DNA of 32,500 nt from an uncultured Gemmatimonadota bacterium (GTDB taxonomy: Bacteria > Gemmatimonadota > Gemmatimonadetes > Gemmatimonadales > GWC2-71-9). The notes beneath the pieces are model-generated. The model was not told the DNA's origin. It ran no database searches and saw nothing but the letters and a program-made list of their open reading frames with translations. Both the position numbers and the translations under genes were made by a program. The stretch is from contig CALMOP010000049.1 of the NCBI GenBank assembly GCA_937871775.1, positions 1-32,500 on the forward strand, written 5' to 3'. This document shows positions 25,529 through 32,500 of this stretch, in pieces. The first letter of the stretch is position 1; the number at the start of each line of letters is the position of its first letter.

Positions 25529-26304
25529 TCGATGTGAACGTATTCGTCGGCGCCTACCCCTGGCGACGGGTCCCGGGCACCGCTCCCGAAGCGGTCCTGG
25601 CCGCCATGGATCGGGTGGGAGTGGAGACGGCCTGGGTCTCCCATCTCCCCAGCCTGTTCTGGAAGGACCCCGCCGAGGGCAACCCCTGGCTCTACGACCT
25701 GGCCCGCCGCTTCCCGCGGCTCCGACCGGTACCGGTCATCCATCCCGGCCTCCCCGACTGGGAGTCCGACCTGGCCCTGGCTGTGGACCAGCAGGCCCCC
25801 GCGGTGCGCGCCGATCCCGGTCAGCTTGGCCTTGCTCCGTTGGGCGCCGAGCTGCTGCAACTGGTGAAGGCTTGCGGGAGCAGCGGGATCCCGCTGCTCT
25901 CGGCGGTCCGGCTGGAGGACATCCGCGGGCGCCACCCGCTGGATGTCGCGCCGGAACTGGCGCCGTGGGCGGTGCGAGGCTGGCTGCGGCACGACGCCCG
26001 GGTGCGGGTCGTGATCACCCAGGCCGACCGGGGATTCATCGAGGAGGTGCATTTCGGGTCCACCGAGGCCGAGGCTGGCCGAGTGTGGTGGGACATCTCC
26101 TGGATCTGGGGGCCGCCGGAAGAGCACCTGGCGCTGCTGCTTGCGACGATGGGCCCGAAGCGGTTCCTTTTCGGGAGTGGCCAGCCCCTGCGACTCTCCG
26201 AAACCCCGGTGGCCCGGCTGGACCTGCTCGAACTGTCCGCCGAGGCCCGAGGGTTGATCGAGGAGGGCAACGCGACCTCGCTGACCCAGAGGACTCGGAG
26301 CTGA
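25525..26304 (+). CDS. Amidohydrolase-fold protein lacking the usual metal ligands
   Basis: MIDVNVFVGAYPWRRVPGT...VAAM-type early barrel, VPVIHPGLPDWE, VRVVITQADRGF, RFLFGSGQPL aligned by eye to the upstream amidohydrolase; ATGA overlap. Confidence 0.75.
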   Translation: MIDVNVFVGAYPWRRVPGTAPEAVLAAMDRVGVETAWVSHLPSLFWKDPAEGNPWLYDLARRFPRLRPVPVIHPGLPDWESDLALAVDQQAPAVRADPGQLGLAPLGAELLQLVKACGSSGIPLLSAVRLEDIRGRHPLDVAPELAPWAVRGWLRHDARVRVVITQADRGFIEEVHFGSTEAEAGRVWWDISWIWGPPEEHLALLLATMGPKRFLFGSGQPLRLSETPVARLDLLELSAEARGLIEEGNATSLTQRTRS

Positions 26305-26306
26305 CG

Positions 26307-26639
26307 ATGGAATTCAGGCGCCGGCATGTGCCGCGACTCTCGTTTACCGACCGACCTGGACCCCGGATTGAAACCGGAGACGGGGTCCACGAGGTCCTCG
26401 ATCTCTCCGTGGAGGGTCTCCGATTCCGGACCGAAGGCGACGGGGTCAAGACCACCATCGGTGAGATCCTGCACGCCACGATCCAGTTCCCCGCGGACCG
26501 GCGAGTGGAGATCGAAGGCCGGGTCCTCCGGGCCGATGCCAACGAGACCGCCATCCAGCTGGTCCGGGGACATGAGCGGCTCGCCCCGGTGCTGCCGATG
26601 GGGCCGGCGCGCCCCCGCCGGCGCGGGCTCCTCTGGTAA
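26307..26639 (+). CDS. PilZ domain protein
   Basis: MEFRRRHVPRLSF (RxxxR) and EVLDLSVEGLRFR (DxSxxG). Confidence 0.8.
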   Translation: MEFRRRHVPRLSFTDRPGPRIETGDGVHEVLDLSVEGLRFRTEGDGVKTTIGEILHATIQFPADRRVEIEGRVLRADANETAIQLVRGHERLAPVLPMGPARPRRRGLLW

Positions 26640-26648
26640 CCCGGAATC

Positions 26649-26981
26649 ATGCCCTGGCCACACGAACGAGAACACTACCGGGTCACGTACCCCAGCTCCC
26701 TGCGGCCCCGCCTGACGATCCAGGGACACTCCTTTGATGTCCTCGACCTGTCGGAACGGGGCCTCCGGTTCCGGCTCGGTGACGTGCCGGCGCCGGCGCC
26801 CGGCAACGACCTCGAGGGCACCGTCCGGTTCCGGCGGGGCGAGGCGCTCACGGTCCGGGGCACCGTCCTCCGGGTAATCGACCACGACGTGTCGGTTCGG
26901 CTCGAGGAGGGAATCCCGGTCCGGGTGATCATGGAGGAACAGCGGTTCCTGCTCCACCGGCACCGCCATCTCGGCACCTAG
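26649..26981 (+). CDS. PilZ domain protein
   Basis: EREHYRVTYPSSLRP (RxxxR) and DVLDLSERGLRFRLGD (DxSxxG). Confidence 0.85.
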   Translation: MPWPHEREHYRVTYPSSLRPRLTIQGHSFDVLDLSERGLRFRLGDVPAPAPGNDLEGTVRFRRGEALTVRGTVLRVIDHDVSVRLEEGIPVRVIMEEQRFLLHRHRHLGT

Positions 26982-26982
26982 C

Positions 26983-28116
26983 GTGACCCGCTCGGTCGAC
27001 GTCGCGGTCATTGGCCTGGGTGCGGCCGGCAGCGCCACGGCCCTCAGTCTCGCGCGGCGCGGTCTCCGGGTGGCCGGCTTCGACCGCCATACGCCGCCCC
27101 ATCCGTGGGGCTCCACCCACGGCCGATCCCGGGTCATCCGCGAAGCCTATTACGAATCTCCGGTCTACGTGCCGCTGGTCCAGCGGGCCCGCGACCTGTG
27201 GCTCCAGCTGGAGCGGGACAGCGGCCGGCCGCTGCTTCGGGTAACCGGTGGACTCATGCTGGGCCCGCCGGACGGCAGCCTGATCGCCGGATCGCGGCAT
27301 AGTGCCGAAATCCACGGCCTCCCCTTCGAGTGCCTCGAGGGGAGCGAACTCCGGCGCCGCTTCCCGATTTTCAGGCCCGGACCCGACACCGTGGGGCTCT
27401 ACGAACCCCGCGCCGGGTTCCTGGATCCGGAAGCCGCCGTGGAGGCTGCGCTGACCCTGGCGCGGGCCGCCGGCGCCGAGCTGTGGTTCGAAACCTTGGT
27501 GCGGGGCTGGGAGACCCGGGGCGACGGGTTGCTGCTGACCACCTCAGCGGGGCCGATCCACGCCGGCCGCGCGGTGCTGGCGGTGGGGCCGTGGCTGGGC
27601 GAGTGGCCGCCGCACCAGAAGCGGCCGCCGGAGATCGAGCGGCAGGTGATGCTCTGGTTCACCCCGTGCGCGAACCGGTCGCAGTTCTCCGCGGAGGTGG
27701 CGCCGGTGTTCATCTGGGAGTGGAGTCGGGGCCGGCTCTTCTACGGGATCCCCGATCACGGGACCGGGTTCAAGGTCGCGCGGCACCACGAGGGAGTGCT
27801 GACCGCGCCGGATACGGTGGATCGGACCGTGGGGGAGGTCGAGGTGGCGGAGCTGCGGGAGTTGCTGGCGCGCTGCATTCCCGACGCCAACGGTTCGCTT
27901 CGGGAGAGCGCGGTGTGTCTCTACACCAACACCCCGGACCGCCACTTCACCGTGGGACTGCATCCCGCAGAGCCAAGAGTGGTGCTGCTGAGCCCCTGTT
28001 CCGGACACGGATTCAAGTTCGCTTCGGTCCTGGGAGAGGTGGCCGCCGACCTGGCGACCGGGGTTACCCCGGGCTTCGATCTTGCGGCCTTCGATCCCCG
28101 CAGGGCGATGGCGTGA
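26983..28116 (+). CDS. FAD-dependent N-methyl amino acid oxidase (SolA/monomeric sarcosine oxidase-like)
   Basis: VDVAVIGLGAAGSATALSLARRGLRVAGFDRHTPPHPWGSTHGRSRVIREAYYESPVYVPL; CLYTNTPDRHFTVGLHP; SPCSGHGFKFASVLGEV. Confidence 0.9.
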   Translation: MTRSVDVAVIGLGAAGSATALSLARRGLRVAGFDRHTPPHPWGSTHGRSRVIREAYYESPVYVPLVQRARDLWLQLERDSGRPLLRVTGGLMLGPPDGSLIAGSRHSAEIHGLPFECLEGSELRRRFPIFRPGPDTVGLYEPRAGFLDPEAAVEAALTLARAAGAELWFETLVRGWETRGDGLLLTTSAGPIHAGRAVLAVGPWLGEWPPHQKRPPEIERQVMLWFTPCANRSQFSAEVAPVFIWEWSRGRLFYGIPDHGTGFKVARHHEGVLTAPDTVDRTVGEVEVAELRELLARCIPDANGSLRESAVCLYTNTPDRHFTVGLHPAEPRVVLLSPCSGHGFKFASVLGEVAADLATGVTPGFDLAAFDPRRAMA

Positions 28117-28125
28117 GGGCGCCTG

Positions 28126-28407
28126 TCAGCGGCGTGGTGGTCGGCTGTCGGGTGGCTGCAGTTGCTGCCAGCGTCGACTCAGTTCGCGGGTGGATTCCAG
28201 CACCACCACCGCGGGATCCCGCAGGGCCCGTTCCCGGGGTTCCAGCTTGAGATCCAGGTGGGGGCGGGTGCCGTCCCCCAGGTGAAAGGCCTGCCGTGGG
28301 GCCCCGACCCGGCGACGCAGCTGATCCAGTTCCTCGAGATCGTTGGACGAGGAGAGGACGTGGGAGTAGCCCGGGGCCATCAGATTCTGGCGATCCATGA
28401 GCAGCAT
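28126..28407 (-). CDS. Small protein, possibly DUF4031-like
   Basis: GYSHVLSSSNDLEELDQLRRRVGAPRQAFHLGDGTRPHLDLKLEPRERALRDPAVVVLESTRELSRRW; family call tentative. Confidence 0.45.
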   Translation of the reverse strand: MLLMDRQNLMAPGYSHVLSSSNDLEELDQLRRRVGAPRQAFHLGDGTRPHLDLKLEPRERALRDPAVVVLESTRELSRRWQQLQPPDSRPPRR

Positions 28408-28538
28408 ACGGGATGATACCCGCCCAGATTCCTCGCCGCCGGTACCGGTCGCTCCGCGGACCGCTACCGGGCCGGAGGCCGTCGTCGTAGGTTAGGTTCG
28501 GCGCTGTTGCCCAGCTTCTCGGTGTCTCGGAGTCTGTC

Positions 28539-29078
28539 GTGCCCCACACCCAGGCCCAACTCGATTCGGTGCCGGTTCCCGTACGCGCGGGTGAGCGGGT
28601 GGTCGCCCGCAGCGGGAGTGCGGAGATCCTGTTGGTCGCCGGCGAATCGAGTGAGGGTGAACGCAACCTCGCCGAGCAGGTGGCGCGGCGGGCGATGCGC
28701 GATACCCCGTTCCACGCTCCGGCCTACACTGTCGCCGATCCGGGAGACAGCCGGGTGTTCATCGTGCGGGAGGCCGGGGCGGCGGTGGGGCTGGCGGTGC
28801 TCCGGCTGCGGCCGCGCTGGGCCTGGTGGTCCTGGGACGACTGGGACGAAGAACGCCGCCCGGCGACCGGGGTGGCACCGCTGACCTCGTGGACCGTGGA
28901 AACGATCTGGACCCACCCCTCCTGTCAGTCGCGCGGGCTAGCCCGCAAGCTGGTCGAGGTCGCCAGCACCGAGGTGGGACAACCGGTGACCTCCTTCGGC
29001 TGGCGGCACCCGTTCACACCCTCCGGCGAGGCCTTTGTCCGCCAGCTGTGCCCCGAAGGGTTCTGGGTGCCGGACTGA
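28539..29078 (+). CDS. GNAT family N-acetyltransferase
   Basis: WTVETIWTHPSCQSRGLARKLVEVAS acetyl-CoA binding motif (QxxGxA). Confidence 0.75.
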   Translation: MPHTQAQLDSVPVPVRAGERVVARSGSAEILLVAGESSEGERNLAEQVARRAMRDTPFHAPAYTVADPGDSRVFIVREAGAAVGLAVLRLRPRWAWWSWDDWDEERRPATGVAPLTSWTVETIWTHPSCQSRGLARKLVEVASTEVGQPVTSFGWRHPFTPSGEAFVRQLCPEGFWVPD

Positions 29079-29079
29079 T

Positions 29080-29114
29080 CGTCGGCTGGTGGGGCGGTGC
29101 CCCACCGGCCGACG
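29080..29114. repeat. Long perfect-type hairpin 2 nt after the GNAT stop codon
   Basis: CGTCGGCTGGTGGGGC-ggt-GCCCCACCGGCCGACG, 15 Watson-Crick pairs plus one wobble. Confidence 0.9.
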
Positions 29115-29145
29115 GGTTGGGGCACCCGGGTCTCCATCGGGCCTG

Positions 29146-29174
29146 GTAAGGGCGATCCGTCGGGTCGCCCCTAC
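29146..29174. repeat. REP-like palindrome
   Basis: GTAAGGGCGATCC-gtc-GGGTCGCCCCTAC, 13-nt arms with one mismatch and one wobble. Confidence 0.75.
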
Positions 29175-29196
29175 GACTTCTTCCCCTTCCCCGTCT

Positions 29197-29613
29197 TCAA
29201 AAGAAGTTCCGCAGCACCGGAATCGAATCCCGCCGAAGCCACGCAACCAGCAGGGATCCCAGGAACACCACCACCGCCAGGCCGAACAACAGGCCGCCAT
29301 CGTCCTGCACCACGATGCCAAGCCGGGTCAGGTGGGAGATCAGGGCGCCACTGATCACGCCCAGCGCGATGATCGCGCCGGTGCCCGCCGTGGCCGGGAA
29401 CAGCAGCAGCAGCGCCGCCACCAGCTCCACCACGCCGCTCCCGATGCGGCCCCACGGCTCCATGCCGAGGGTCGTGAAGATGTAGACCGACTCCGGCGCG
29501 GCCGTGAACTTGAAGTAGAGGGTCTGCAGCAGAATGATGGCGACCACGATCTGAGCCCCCCAGCTCAGGAGGTTCGCCGTTCGGGTCAGTGGGACGGCTT
29601 CGATGCTCCACAT
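29197..29613 (-). CDS. DoxX family membrane protein
   Basis: LLSWGAQIVVAIILLQTLYFKFTAAPESVYIFTTLGMEPWGRIGSGVVELVAALLLLFPATAGTGAIIALGVISGALISHL; internal ATG at 29613. Confidence 0.8.
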   Translation of the reverse strand: MWSIEAVPLTRTANLLSWGAQIVVAIILLQTLYFKFTAAPESVYIFTTLGMEPWGRIGSGVVELVAALLLLFPATAGTGAIIALGVISGALISHLTRLGIVVQDDGGLLFGLAVVVFLGSLLVAWLRRDSIPVLRNFF

Positions 29614-29671
29614 GGGTTCTCCAAGGTCCGCCACGATGTTGGTCCACCCCGCCGGCGGTGTGGCGGAGAGG

Positions 29672-32338
29672 TCACTGGGTCCTTCCCGGGGACGTGGTTC
29701 CCGCCCCCGACCGATGGCTCGCCAGGGCCTGGCCGTGGGTCCGCCACAGCTGCCATAGCTCTCGCCAACTGGCCGGGCGGGCGCCCGCCGCCGCATTGGC
29801 CGCCGCGATCTCGAACATCAGCCGCCACTGGATGAACAGGGTCCGGTACGCGGACCAGAGTCCGTTGTGGGGGTCGTAGATGTGGGTGGCCTCCGAGGTC
29901 GCGCCGTTGAGCTCCACCACCTGAAATGCCTGTCCTGCCCGGAACGCCTCCAGGTCCGGGACCCGGATGTCGTAGCGCCCGAACCAGAACCCTTCATAGC
30001 CCCGGCTCAGGCGGTCGATGGCCGCTTCCAGCTCGGGGGTGCGGACCCAGTCGCCATCCAGAAAGGTCGCGCCGCGGCAATGGGTTCCCAGTTCGACCAG
30101 GGGGACCGGTTCCCCGGCTGCCGGCACCCAGGTGAGGTGCTGGGCGTGGCGCCGGAGGTGGAGCGAGGCCTGGGCGATGGCGCGGTCGTCACGCAGGATC
30201 AACTCCTCGAGTGTCGCCAGGCCATCTCCCAGCAGCACCGCCAGCCGCTTCTCGGTCACCGAGAAGATTTCACCCGTCGCGGCCCCCGGTCGGCGGAGGT
30301 AGAACACCCCGAATTCGGGCCCGGCAACATATCGCTGCACGATCGTGTCGCCGCGGGCGGCCTCGAGGTAGGCCCGGAGTTCCGGCTCGCTCCGCACGAT
30401 CGCCACGCCCGAGCCCCGCTCCCCGATGTCCGGCTTGAGAACCAGCGGCCATCCGTGATCGGCCTGGAACGCCTGGGCCCGGGTGGCGCGCGCGGCCGGG
30501 TCAAGCGACGCGGGCACCAGGATCCACTGGGCCACCCACTGGGGGTGGCCGGCGAGGCCGCGGAGGATGGCCGCCTTCGACTCGCCGACGAACCCACCCG
30601 CCGGAATCGCCGGGTTGACGGCGGTGAACAGTCGCAGCCCCCGATGTCGCAGCGCCAGGCGGAGGACCTCGATCACCACCGGCTGGTAGAACACCCAGCG
30701 GGGCCAGAACTCCCAGTGGCGCAGCCGCCGCCAGCGCCCCAGCAGCAGCCGCCGGCCCCGCCAGGTGGTAAGCGGCAGCAGCAGCCTGAGCAGGAGAAAC
30801 AGGACCAGCGCCATGCCCAGCACCCAGCCGGCGCGGCTGTACACCACGTGCAGAATCCGCTGGCTGGCTTTGCCGAACGCCGCCGCGGCCCCGACCAGCA
30901 CCGGGGTCCACACGACGCATGCCACAAAGAAGTAGAGAGTGAACTTGAGAAAACTGGTCCCCGCCATCCCGGCCGCGAAGTAGGTGGGCAGCCGGGTACC
31001 CGGCAGGAGCCGGGTCGCGAACACCAGCGCGGCGCCCTGCCGTTCCAGCCACTGTGAACTCCAGGCGATGGCCTCGGGGGTGATGAACCAGCGCACCGGC
31101 GCCCGCCGCAAGATGGGCCGGCCCAGCCGGCGTCCTGCCTGAAACACCAGCAGGTCGCCGATGAAGATCCCCAGGAAGCAGGCCAGGGTACCGGTCCAGA
31201 AGCCCACGCTGCCCCGGGCGATGATGAGGCCGGCGGTGATGCAGGTCAGGTCCTCGCTGATCAGGGTAGACCCGACGATCAGCAGGAAGAAGATCACCAG
31301 CGCGAGGCCGGTGATTCTGGGCAGCGTGTGGGGGTCGAACGGCGCCGCGGCCGCGGCCAGGCGGTCCGGTGCGGCGGTGGCCCTGGTGCGCGCCTCACCC
31401 CGTTCCACCCGCTGGACGAAGTGGTCTATGGACGCTGCGATCCGGTCCGGGTGCTGGAACGACGCGAAATGGTCGCCCAGGTCCAGCTCCAGCTCGCTCT
31501 GGGGGACGATGCGGGCGTGTTCGCGGGCCAGCGCCGGAGTCACCAGCACGTCGTGCTCCCCGTGGAGGATCAGCATCGGCCCGGCATAGTGCTCCAGGAT
31601 GTCACGCAGCGGACGCTGGTCGGTGTCGTAGAAATTCCGGGCGTAGGCCACACTCAGCATCGCATCGTCCAGCCACCCGAAGTGGGGCACCGCTTCGCGC
31701 AGCAACCACAGCCCCACCAGCTGCAGCCCATGGATTCCGTGATTCACGTGGTAGTCGCCCAGCAGCTCGTATTCCTGGACCCCGATGGCCGAGAGCATGG
31801 TGAGGGAGAGGACTCGTTCCGGCGCCAACGCCTCCAGCTGCAGCGCCACCCCGCCGCCCATGCTGAACCCAACCCAATGCGCCTGGCGGATTCCCAGGCT
31901 GTCCAGGAGCTGCAGCAGATATCGGGCGTGGGCCCGGTTGGAATAGTCCGGCACATCGTGAGTGGAGCCGCCGAAGCCGGGCAGGTCGGGGGCGATGGTG
32001 CGGTAGCGGCCACCCAGCTCAGAAGCGGCCCCGGTGACCTCACCGTTGTCGCCGGGGCTGCCGTGCAGCAGCACGATGACCGGTGTCGCCGGGTTCGAGT
32101 CCGCTGGCCCGAACTGGCGGAACGCGATCCGCACCGGGCGATCGAGTTCACGCTCCCCGGTCACCGCGCGAACGGTGACCGTCGCCTCCTCGGGATCCGG
32201 TGCGGGATCAGAGGGGTGAAGCCGGCGGACCAGGTGGGAGGCCAGCAACAGCAGCAGATAGCTCCACCAGAGCCAACGCCGCCCGCGAGGGCGGCCCGGC
32301 GATGTCCGGGAGGCCGACGGGTCGTGCCGAGGGGTCAC
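29672..32338 (-). CDS. Three-domain fusion: alpha/beta hydrolase + DedA (VTT/SNARE-associated) membrane domain + ATP-grasp
   Basis: VIVLLHGSPGDNGEV...PDLPGFGGST...WVGFSMGGGVALQLEALAPERVLSL...ILHGEHDVLV (hydrolase); EDLTCITAGLIIARGSVGFWTGTLACFLGIFIGDLLVFQAGRRLGR...FATRLLPGTRLPTYFAAGMAG (DedA); NPAIPAGGFVGESKAAIL...WPLVLKPDIGERGSGVAIV...TIVQRYVAGPEFGVFYLRR...FQVVELNGATSEATHIYDP (ATP-grasp). GTG start at 32338. Confidence 0.9.
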   Translation of the reverse strand: MTPRHDPSASRTSPGRPRGRRWLWWSYLLLLLASHLVRRLHPSDPAPDPEEATVTVRAVTGERELDRPVRIAFRQFGPADSNPATPVIVLLHGSPGDNGEVTGAASELGGRYRTIAPDLPGFGGSTHDVPDYSNRAHARYLLQLLDSLGIRQAHWVGFSMGGGVALQLEALAPERVLSLTMLSAIGVQEYELLGDYHVNHGIHGLQLVGLWLLREAVPHFGWLDDAMLSVAYARNFYDTDQRPLRDILEHYAGPMLILHGEHDVLVTPALAREHARIVPQSELELDLGDHFASFQHPDRIAASIDHFVQRVERGEARTRATAAPDRLAAAAAPFDPHTLPRITGLALVIFFLLIVGSTLISEDLTCITAGLIIARGSVGFWTGTLACFLGIFIGDLLVFQAGRRLGRPILRRAPVRWFITPEAIAWSSQWLERQGAALVFATRLLPGTRLPTYFAAGMAGTSFLKFTLYFFVACVVWTPVLVGAAAAFGKASQRILHVVYSRAGWVLGMALVLFLLLRLLLPLTTWRGRRLLLGRWRRLRHWEFWPRWVFYQPVVIEVLRLALRHRGLRLFTAVNPAIPAGGFVGESKAAILRGLAGHPQWVAQWILVPASLDPAARATRAQAFQADHGWPLVLKPDIGERGSGVAIVRSEPELRAYLEAARGDTIVQRYVAGPEFGVFYLRRPGAATGEIFSVTEKRLAVLLGDGLATLEELILRDDRAIAQASLHLRRHAQHLTWVPAAGEPVPLVELGTHCRGATFLDGDWVRTPELEAAIDRLSRGYEGFWFGRYDIRVPDLEAFRAGQAFQVVELNGATSEATHIYDPHNGLWSAYRTLFIQWRLMFEIAAANAAAGARPASWRELWQLWRTHGQALASHRSGAGTTSPGRTQ

Positions 32339-32500
32339 TCGGTGACGGACCCGCTGGGCTGGCGGCGGGGCAGGGCCAGTCGCGGCAGCGCCGTCCCCCG
32401 GCAGGGGGCCGTCGGCACGTGGGTCAGCTCGATGACGGTGTCGACTACTGTGACCCGGGTGAAGCTGCGAGTCTCCGCGTCGGCGCGGTGCATGCACACT
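32335..32500 (-). CDS. C-terminal end of an upstream gene of unknown function (partial)
   Basis: Reverse frame open from the window edge, ...ADAETRSFTRVTVVDTVIELTHVPTAPCRGTALPRLALPRRQPSGSVTE*, with its TGA overlapping the GTG of the fusion gene (GTGA). Confidence 0.45.
   Translation of the reverse strand, partial: VCMHRADAETRSFTRVTVVDTVIELTHVPTAPCRGTALPRLALPRRQPSGSVTE

Noticed and set aside
25482-26639. 385-aa ORF as one protein
   Set aside because: Only the C-terminal part from ATG 26307 (PilZ) looks coding; the N-terminal part is out of frame over the two amidohydrolase genes.

Overview
This is a GC-rich bacterial chromosomal window. Gene content and style resemble Gemmatimonadota or a related phylum, but that is an inference and was not checked. 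Gene order: (1) rho (minus, truncated at the left edge), an M50 site-2-type protease, and a 61-aa ORF that is little more than a HisKA phospho-acceptor helix; (2) a MoxR/DUF58 membrane-associated cluster: fused RDD-SpoIIM (divergent), GPDPase_memb-like protein, DUF4129, DUF4350, MoxR, M1 metallopeptidase, DUF58; (3) a Rieske ring-hydroxylating oxygenase divergent from a GH38 alpha-mannosidase, then exported RidA; (4) a minus-strand GDPD-OppC-OppB block, divergent from a tightly overlapping operon of family-5 SBP, GHMP kinase, heparinase II/III-like lyase with a CBM9-like domain, class-III aminotransferase and two amidohydrolase-fold proteins, followed by two PilZ proteins and an FAD amine oxidase; (5) a DUF4031-like ORF, a GNAT protein, DoxX, and a very large alpha/beta-hydrolase + DedA + ATP-grasp fusion. 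The most unusual signal is a set of strictly 7-bp-phased repeat arrays built as inverted repeats. The unit sequence differs at each locus. They lie at three convergent gene ends (about 2320, 11126 and 15570). A fourth, nested array lies in frame inside the substrate-binding protein gene (19222-19400). Other leads are the triple-fusion protein, a Rho N-terminal extension with pentapeptide repeats, a catalytically dead amidohydrolase paralogue, and the candidate polysaccharide/aminosugar operon. No tRNA, rRNA, CRISPR or transposase was seen. All family calls come from reading motifs by eye, with no database search.
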